Shown here piece by piece: positions 1 through 5,376 of a stretch of DNA of 12,192 bases. Under the pieces are notes generated by a model. It saw only the letters and a program-made list of their open reading frames with translations. It ran no database searches and was not told the origin of the DNA. The number at the start of each line of letters is the position of its first letter. The stretch's first letter is position 1. This DNA is from Stramenopiles sp. TOSAG23-3 (taxonomy: Eukaryota; Sar). The position numbers and the translations under genes are program-made. Location: NCBI GenBank assembly GCA_900128585.1, contig LT642701.1, positions 1 through 12,192 of the forward strand, given 5' to 3'.

Positions 1-84
1 GCCTTTTGTACTAAATACTGAAAAATCGCCCCCTCCTGTAAAGCTCACGGAATTTTTGACCTGTAGTTGTAAAACTAAATAATG

Positions 85-124
85 TGGCTGTTATTTAAGT
101 AATTTCTTAATTAAATAACAGCCA
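85..124. repeat. 14-bp perfect inverted repeat (hairpin)
   Basis: The arm 85-98 (tggctgttatttaa) is exactly complementary to 111-124, with a 12-nt loop at 99-110. The right arm overlaps the first copy of the direct repeat at 117-136. Its function is unknown. It could be the remnant of a small hairpin element or a structured transcript end. Confidence 0.75.
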
Positions 125-136
125 ATTTTCTTGTTT
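117..136 (+). repeat. Direct repeat, copy 1
   Basis: aacagccaattttcttgttt occurs here and again at 422-441. The resemblance extends upstream as taaata, with a 2-nt length difference. A weaker relative (tcaatttt...cttgttt) lies near 487-506. The GC-containing core (acagcc) makes this less likely to be chance similarity of AT-rich DNA. Confidence 0.7.
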
Positions 137-421
137 TTAAATATTTATAATCTCCTTCATATACCGCGAATACTGAACCTGCTCCTTCTGTCCATTAAAA
201 ACTAAAAAAAGCATTAAAAAGAAAAATGCATTTCTCTACATCACATTTCTGGTTTAAGTTCTATTAATTTTAATTCGAGGGTTGGAACTGAAACCGTAAG
301 TTGATATAAAATGAGAGTCTTAAAGCACACTATTAATAATATAATTTGTTTTTTTAAATTTTAATTCATGAAGGAATGTAAACCTAGAATGTCTAAATCT
401 AGATTTCAGTTCGCTAAATAA

Positions 422-441
422 AACAGCCAATTTTCTTGTTT
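422..441 (+). repeat. Direct repeat, copy 2
   Basis: Identical over 20 nt to 117-136. This copy lacks the left hairpin arm (ggctgttatttaa) found upstream of copy 1, so only the right half of the hairpin unit is repeated. Confidence 0.7.
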
Positions 442-728
442 AATTTTAATTCTATAATATCTTACTTCTCTTAGTCCTATTAAATATTCAATTTTTTTTC
501 TTGTTTTTTTTTAGCTAAATAAATATTTTAATATAAAATATTAATATAATATACTGTAAAAGAAGAAGAATAAAAAAATAAACTCACAAGATTTATTATA
601 GATATTCAATTCAATAATTTTTTACTTTTTGATAGAATTAAATAATAAATTTACACTTATTGTGTAGTATTTAGAATAGGTATAATATTTTATTGTTGCG
701 AATTTTGTTTTTGTTTAAAAACATTACA

Positions 729-945
729 TAGTCGTCTAAAATAATAATACGAGGGTCCTCGTCTCAAAGGGCACACTAAAATCAGTTTTTTACTTCTTCT
801 TCTATCTGAAGAAAACAACAACACAAAGCTTGTTTGTATTCCTCGTACTATCGTAGTCGTCTAGTCTATAATACTATTCTATTTTATCAGATTCACAAAA
901 AATATCACGTCTTCGAGGAGTACTTCGTAATTTCCTCGTATTAGT
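729..945. repeat. Cluster of short repeats and hairpins
   Basis: The 10-mer tagtcgtcta occurs at 729-738 and 854-863, and its reverse complement at 12153-12162. The word cctcgt occurs at 757-762, 841-846 and 935-940. Inverted repeats are acgagg/cctcgt (749-754/757-762) and cgagga/tcctcg (914-919/933-938). The cluster ends where the base composition rises at 941. Function unknown; it may be a cis-regulatory or transcript-end element. Confidence 0.45.
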
Positions 946-1318
946 CCCCGCAAATCAGGCCTTCTTCGAATATCATTTTCTTGCTCCCAGCGATATGAAC
1001 GTTGGGGCACCGCGTCAGTGCCAGGTACGCTACTGGTATTTTATTAATACCTACCAAGAACAGATGGGGGCCAAACCTAACTTTGTAGAGGATGTTGTGT
1101 CCTGCGTGAAAAATATCTGTTGTGATTTCTTGATGCAGTAGAATATAGATAGCACCAAGAAAATAATAAAGCTGGGATGAAATAAAAAAAATAGATAGTA
1201 GAGGACTTTTTTTGGCATCCCACATTGTTTTGACGGCTTCTCCTGTAACGCGTGTGTGGGGATGTGTGCAGCAGCTACACGACGAACAAATGCGGTAAGT
1301 TTTAAAATATTGAAACAA
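941..1318 (-). CDS. Doubtful hypothetical protein, 125 aa
   Basis: I do not recognise this frame. The island it occupies is visibly less AT-rich than the DNA on both sides, which is the main reason to keep it. The product has a basic, Cys-rich start (CSSCSCC near residues 12-18) and one hydrophobic stretch near residues 40-62 (LLSIFFISSQLYYFLGAIYILL) that could span a membrane. A mixed C-terminal half follows. There is no known motif, no clear promoter, and part of the hydrophobic stretch comes from an AT-rich patch (about 1141-1200) that would read as hydrophobic by chance. The island could instead be an exon of a spliced transcript on either strand, or a decayed gene. Confidence 0.2.
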   Translation of the reverse strand: MFQYFKTYRICSSCSCCTHPHTRVTGEAVKTMWDAKKSPLLSIFFISSQLYYFLGAIYILLHQEITTDIFHAGHNILYKVRFGPHLFLVGINKIPVAYLALTRCPNVHIAGSKKMIFEEGLICGD

Positions 1319-1567
1319 GGCCGGAAATCGTACTACAACTATGTTGGAGTGTACAGGTTACACTTAGGAGAAAATCCAACAGATTTATTATTGCACACTC
1401 TTCTTCTCAAGATTGATTGGAATTGAACCTCTTCTCTGTTCGCTTCGAAACGCCTGCACCAAAAAGTCCCAGTGTGTGTAATGCTATGCTCATGTGACAG
1501 TTTCAGGGTGGGGATTCTTGCAAAATGTTTTTTTTCTCGTCTTCTCTTTTTTGTTTTATTTTCACAG
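1295..1567 (+). other. Possible spliceosomal intron in the gene 1 leader
   Basis: A consensus 5' splice site (gcg|gtaagt) lies at 1295 and a strong 3' splice site (a long pyrimidine tract ending ttttcacag) ends at 1567. The implied intron is 273 nt. I see no good branch-point match just upstream of the acceptor. Joining the flanks gives no long frame, so if real it would sit in an untranslated leader of the gene starting at 1927, or in a non-coding transcript. A TATA-like box at 1854 argues for a transcription start downstream of this intron. Confidence 0.22.
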
Positions 1568-1926
1568 TTTCAAGTTTCTTTGGTATAATGCTGTGTTTAT
1601 GTAATATTATTTTTATTTTCAAGAAATTACTACTACGTACATTATTTTTTTTCATCATAGTGATCGTCAGCTGATGCTATTAATATATTATATATACATA
1701 CAAGAGGTCCACGAAAAAGAAGATGTAACCCAGCTAGCAGCAGAGAAAGGAGGCCACCACCCAACGCATACCGCAACGTATCTTCGGTGAACTGTATAAG
1801 TTACCCCCCCGCCCCAAAGTTAAACTTTGTTCAAATAGTGAAGTGTACTAATCTATATAACACTTAAGAAAGTTAAATCATTTTTAGTTAAGAAGAAAAT
1901 AGCAACAAAAGAACATCAAAACATTC
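1319..1926. other. Upstream region of gene 1
   Basis: No gene is visible here. The stretch contains pyrimidine-rich tracts (about 1528-1565 and 1590-1622), an AT-rich tatata run near 1681-1700, a C-run (1804-1815), the palindrome caaagt-taa-actttg (1815-1829) and a TATA-like box (1854-1860). The last 66 bases before the start codon are A-rich and contain no ATG, as expected for a short translated-gene leader. Confidence 0.6.
1854..1860 (+). promoter_or_regulatory. TATA-like box of gene 1
   Basis: tatataa ends 66 nt before the start codon at 1927. With the usual spacing of about 30 nt, transcription would begin near 1885-1895 and leave a leader of about 35-40 nt without upstream ATGs. The AT-rich background makes a chance match possible, but the C-rich run and palindrome just upstream set it off from the surroundings. 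Confidence 0.4.
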
Positions 1927-4900
1927 ATGTCCTTTACACCTTCTCGTTCTGGGAGTGGCAACCCGGCACAGCGAATGATGCAAAGTCCCAGTTTGCCCAT
2001 GCTTCCTGGCATGCGCCAGTTTACCCCGAAACGAAAGAGCTATGGCCGCCAGGCTTTGTTCCAATGCGGGGAAGGAGGGGTTATGTTAGAGAAAATGCGC
2101 CCTGCAAGCTCGCCGAGTCGTCAACAGCAATCTGGGGCTTCGCCGATTCCGCGGTCTCCTGCTCTGCTTCGACCATCGAGCGCGCTGGGCACTGTGTCAA
2201 CCCCACAACGTGCCTACCAGAGCATGCAGAGCAGCCCCTTAGTGACCACTGTCCGGCGGAAGGAGGCGGCCATTAACGCGCTAAAAACGCTTGAACCGCT
2301 GGCGATAAACCAGAAGCGAGTTGCTCTCCAAAGAGAAATTCAACATTTGGAGTCGGAAGAGAACCAAATGAAACTGCAGAACACGATGGGGACGCCAGAC
2401 CGCCGTCTTAGAAAATCTGCAAGTGCACTGTCAGTCAGCAAGCTGCCCAAATGGGTCGAGTTTGACCGGGAAGTGCTGCGCTGGTACGCGTACAGCAAAG
2501 ACACGGTCCCAGAAAGTAGCGACGAAACATATAGAATCCGAAAGTTTGTCATCTACTATTATTTGGCCGACCAGACGATTCGCATAAACGAGCCGAAGAT
2601 TCGCAACAGCGGGCTTCCGGGTGGCGACATAGTCCAGCGCTCAAGCTTGCAAAACGAAAACGGGCGGCCTTATGCCCCTTCTGATTTTCGGAGCGGCACA
2701 GAGTTCTTAGTAAACTCGCGCGCGTACCGTGTGGTGGACTGTGACGTCAACACCTTGAAGTATTTTCAGAGCACGTTGAACATAGACTTTGGCACCCCAG
2801 AAAATTACCCCGCCGATCCGTTCGTAGAGTCTCAGAAATTCAGCGACGCGGCCCGAATGAAGAACCCTAAGCTGTCTCGAAGAATTTCCAATGAGGCGCT
2901 TTTGGGCGGACGACCCGGGCTCTACGGCTACCCCGTCGTTAAGCCGCTGGAAAACTGGATGAAAATGGAAGGAAAAACGCTAAAATTCGTGTGTATCTGG
3001 GACAATTCTGACGAGATGGGCGGAGAAGTGAAGAGCTACCAGCTGGTGTACTTTTTAGAAGACGATACGATTGAAATGCGAAACGAGCTAGTCCAGACTG
3101 GCGCAGTGCCTTTCCCGTTGCTGGTAAAGCGCGGAAGGCTCCCCAAAGATTTCAGGAAAAGGAACGAGCTCCCCGACAACCCAATCGGGAGAAATGAAAA
3201 AAAGTACTATGTGGCGGAAGATTTGCTATGCGGAAAGTACATTCAGGTCTACGGTAGGGAGCTCATGATATGCTCTTGCAACAAGCAGACAGAAATGTAC
3301 TACGAAAGGCGCTTCGGCATCACCCAGGTGCCGGTCATAGTAAAGAAGAAGCAGGCACGAGTGGTGGAGCACAAGGTCCAGCCGTACAATGGGTGGGGAA
3401 GCGAGGCGGACTCTTTGGCATCGTGCATAGCACTGGTGCCAACCCCCGTCAAGCGCGACATGATGCGTTTCATGGAAAACCAAGGGCAAACCTTGAGGTA
3501 CGTTGCCAAATACACCAAGCCGCGAAACGCGGTCGACAAGGACCGGCGCTTTGTGTTTACGTACTATTTGGAGGACCAAACAACATCGATCTTTGAGCCA
3601 CAGCGTCCAAACAGTGGTAGCATCGGCGGGAAATTTCTCGAACGAGGGGAGTACAAACGGTCCATACGGTTGAAGACCAAAGACGAGCTCGACCCCTTTG
3701 CGGAGCGAAACAACCACCCTCTAGTCAAGCTTCTTCGCGAAAAAATGGCACAGTTCATGGGTGGGGGAAACTACATGCTCTTAAACGCATTCAAACACTT
3801 CGGTGGAGGGGGCGCTGGGCAAGACAACATAACGCTGCAGGAGTTCAAGCAAGGGTGCCTTATGTGCGGAATGCCGCTATCGAAAAAACAGGCCCGAACC
3901 CTGTTCAACTTTTACGACATCGACAACAGTGGGTCCATTAGTTTTCAGGAGTTCGTAGACGGTGTGATGTCGGGCGACACAAAGCAAGGGAAGTACGGAC
4001 AAGACGCGGCAAAGTCCACGTCCAGGTGGCTTCGACCCGGTGATTTCACCATCGGGTCCGTCATTAAGATCCAATTCCCAAGGACGGGCGCCGAGACCGC
4101 TGAATTCACTATTATCGGGGCCGACGAGGCCACTTTGACCATGATGGAAATGCGACCCGCGGAGTTTCCGAAGAGTAACGTGGAGCACATCATTCGTGAG
4201 TTAGCAACGAAGCTTCAGCAGTACAACGTGAACATTGCGCAGACGTTCAAATACTACGATAGAGACAACGAAGGAAAACTAAGCCACGACCAGTTCAAGG
4301 CCATGTTGAACAAGTGGGCAAAGGACTTTTCCTTTGTTGACGAAGACCTCACGGAACAAGACTTGGTCACGTTGATTCGTTATTATGACGAAGACGGAGA
4401 CGGGCACATCAGCTACCCCGAGTTTGTCAACGCCTTGAAAGCTGCACCGATTTTGATGAAGCAGGAGTTGGACACGGACCACCTGGAAAATGCAGAACGG
4501 CGATTGTACAATACGTTGCATGGCAAACCACGGAGTGAAATTAGGCATGCGTTCCAAGAGATGGACGAGCGAGGGGACGGCCACATCACCATCGAAGAGT
4601 TTCACCACTTTCTGGAAAAACATGGGATTAAAGTTAACGACGACGAAACCGCCGCCCTGATGCTTCATTACGACCCAGAAGTGAAAGGTTACTTCAATTT
4701 TGCAGCGTTTTGCGATTTCATCGAAGCCCCGGACTACTTGACCGCGAAAAAGAACGTCAACCAAAAGCAGGCGGAAGAAAACCTCCAGCACTACAAGCTG
4801 CTGTTGAAAGAACGCGAAGACAAAGAAGGGGAGCACCAACGGCTGACCAAGTTGTTGAAGTCTTTTACTAGAACATTTTTGCGGAAGAAAACCGTTTTGC

Positions 4901-5211
4901 GGAAGGCGTTCCTGTCCCGCGATGTTGAAGGAAAAGGCATCGTCAGCCAGGAGCAATTTTTGCGGGCTTTGGAAAAAACCCAAGCAACCCAGGAAGCCCA
5001 TTTGGGCAAAAAGTACGTAGACGAAATCCTTAGAATGTTTTTCCCCCTGGTTGATTCAGCGTTGCCGTACCAGGAATTTATGGACGTAACGTTTCGGGGA
5101 GACATCGAGACTTTTAAAGGCCTTGCGGAGCGCCGGTGCAATTTTCACGATAGGAGTACCTGGGGAAACGTGCACCTGGACCTAGACCCTAACTTTGATT
5201 ACATGCATTGA
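1927..5211 (+). CDS. DM10/EF-hand axonemal protein (EFHC/Rib72-like)
   Basis: A 1,094-residue protein with the three DM10 domains that define the EFHC1/EFHC2/Rib72 family. Family members are microtubule inner proteins in the A-tubule of axonemal doublets. Residues 1-170 are basic and Ser/Pro-rich, with a short helical, probably coiled-coil stretch (about 113-150). DM10-1 spans about 173-284 and DM10-2 about 343-465. DM10-3 begins near 513 (YYLEDQT, NSGSIGGKFLER), is interrupted by an EF-hand pair (about 589-698), and resumes at 699-745 (RPGDFTIGSVIKI, GADEATL). More EF-hands fill 758-1055. Loops at 664-675 and 821-832 are canonical and 880-891 is nearly so. 778-789 ends in Gln, and those near 916, 999 and 1043 are degenerate. 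The family norm is about 640 residues with EF-hands only at the C-terminus. The start is the first ATG after the TATA-like box; the stop is TGA. I saw no intron. The family assignment is firm; the axonemal role is inferred from the family. Confidence 0.92.
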   Translation: MSFTPSRSGSGNPAQRMMQSPSLPMLPGMRQFTPKRKSYGRQALFQCGEGGVMLEKMRPASSPSRQQQSGASPIPRSPALLRPSSALGTVSTPQRAYQSMQSSPLVTTVRRKEAAINALKTLEPLAINQKRVALQREIQHLESEENQMKLQNTMGTPDRRLRKSASALSVSKLPKWVEFDREVLRWYAYSKDTVPESSDETYRIRKFVIYYYLADQTIRINEPKIRNSGLPGGDIVQRSSLQNENGRPYAPSDFRSGTEFLVNSRAYRVVDCDVNTLKYFQSTLNIDFGTPENYPADPFVESQKFSDAARMKNPKLSRRISNEALLGGRPGLYGYPVVKPLENWMKMEGKTLKFVCIWDNSDEMGGEVKSYQLVYFLEDDTIEMRNELVQTGAVPFPLLVKRGRLPKDFRKRNELPDNPIGRNEKKYYVAEDLLCGKYIQVYGRELMICSCNKQTEMYYERRFGITQVPVIVKKKQARVVEHKVQPYNGWGSEADSLASCIALVPTPVKRDMMRFMENQGQTLRYVAKYTKPRNAVDKDRRFVFTYYLEDQTTSIFEPQRPNSGSIGGKFLERGEYKRSIRLKTKDELDPFAERNNHPLVKLLREKMAQFMGGGNYMLLNAFKHFGGGGAGQDNITLQEFKQGCLMCGMPLSKKQARTLFNFYDIDNSGSISFQEFVDGVMSGDTKQGKYGQDAAKSTSRWLRPGDFTIGSVIKIQFPRTGAETAEFTIIGADEATLTMMEMRPAEFPKSNVEHIIRELATKLQQYNVNIAQTFKYYDRDNEGKLSHDQFKAMLNKWAKDFSFVDEDLTEQDLVTLIRYYDEDGDGHISYPEFVNALKAAPILMKQELDTDHLENAERRLYNTLHGKPRSEIRHAFQEMDERGDGHITIEEFHHFLEKHGIKVNDDETAALMLHYDPEVKGYFNFAAFCDFIEAPDYLTAKKNVNQKQAEENLQHYKLLLKEREDKEGEHQRLTKLLKSFTRTFLRKKTVLRKAFLSRDVEGKGIVSQEQFLRALEKTQATQEAHLGKKYVDEILRMFFPLVDSALPYQEFMDVTFRGDIETFKGLAERRCNFHDRSTWGNVHLDLDPNFDYMH

Positions 5212-5376
5212 ACGGGGCCGTCAACGTAGCCGTTAATCTAGAAGAATTACTAATTAAAATTAGAATGTACTAATATACGTACACATTTTTTCAAATGATT
5301 CAAGCGAGGTACTGGCATGGAGGAGCGGACGAGCGGACAGGCACCTTTTCACAAGGGAATGGCCATTGCCGGAATT
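5212..5376. other. Convergent 3' intergenic region
   Basis: Only 165 bp separate the stop codons of genes 1 and 2, so both 3' UTRs must be short or overlap. The gene 1 side is AT-rich with a small hairpin (5250-5263). The gene 2 side is GC-richer and holds an exact tandem pair of gagcggac (5323-5330, 5331-5338). No gene is seen. Confidence 0.65.
5250..5263 (+). terminator. Possible 3'-end signal of gene 1
   Basis: ctaatt-aa-aattag is a perfect 6-bp inverted repeat with a 2-nt loop, 38 nt after the stop of gene 1. It contains attaaa (5253-5258), the commonest variant of the poly(A) hexamer. An exact aataaa on this strand is found only at 5525-5530, inside the 3' part of gene 2. The choice of signal is not settled by the sequence. 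Confidence 0.3.

Larger units (their letters stand above)
1..940. other. AT-rich non-coding region with short repeats
   Basis: This stretch is very AT-rich, with homopolymer A and T runs and no credible reading frame. It contains a strong hairpin at 85-124, a 20-nt direct repeat (117-136 and 422-441), and the 11-mer aattttaattc three times (266-276, 357-367, 442-452). From about 729 to 945 the composition changes: the words tagtcgtcta and cctcgt recur and short GC-containing inverted repeats appear. I see no RNA gene or mobile element. The base composition contrasts sharply with the nearby coding sequence, as is usual for protist intergenic DNA. Confidence 0.7.

Noticed and set aside
1-940. 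AT-rich DNA as an organellar genome fragment.
   Set aside because: No mitochondrial or plastid gene, tRNA or rRNA is present, and it is continuous with nuclear-type genes using the standard code.
3226-5141. Several long minus-strand frames within gene 1, one of 240 codons (4279-5001).
   Set aside because: They are shadows of the DM10/EF-hand frame, with low-complexity Val/Phe/Leu-rich composition and no domains. The plus-strand frame has clear family motifs throughout.
5323-5338. Tandem gagcggac x2 as a minisatellite or target duplication.
   Set aside because: Only two 8-bp units and no element between them. It is too little to call anything beyond a local duplication.
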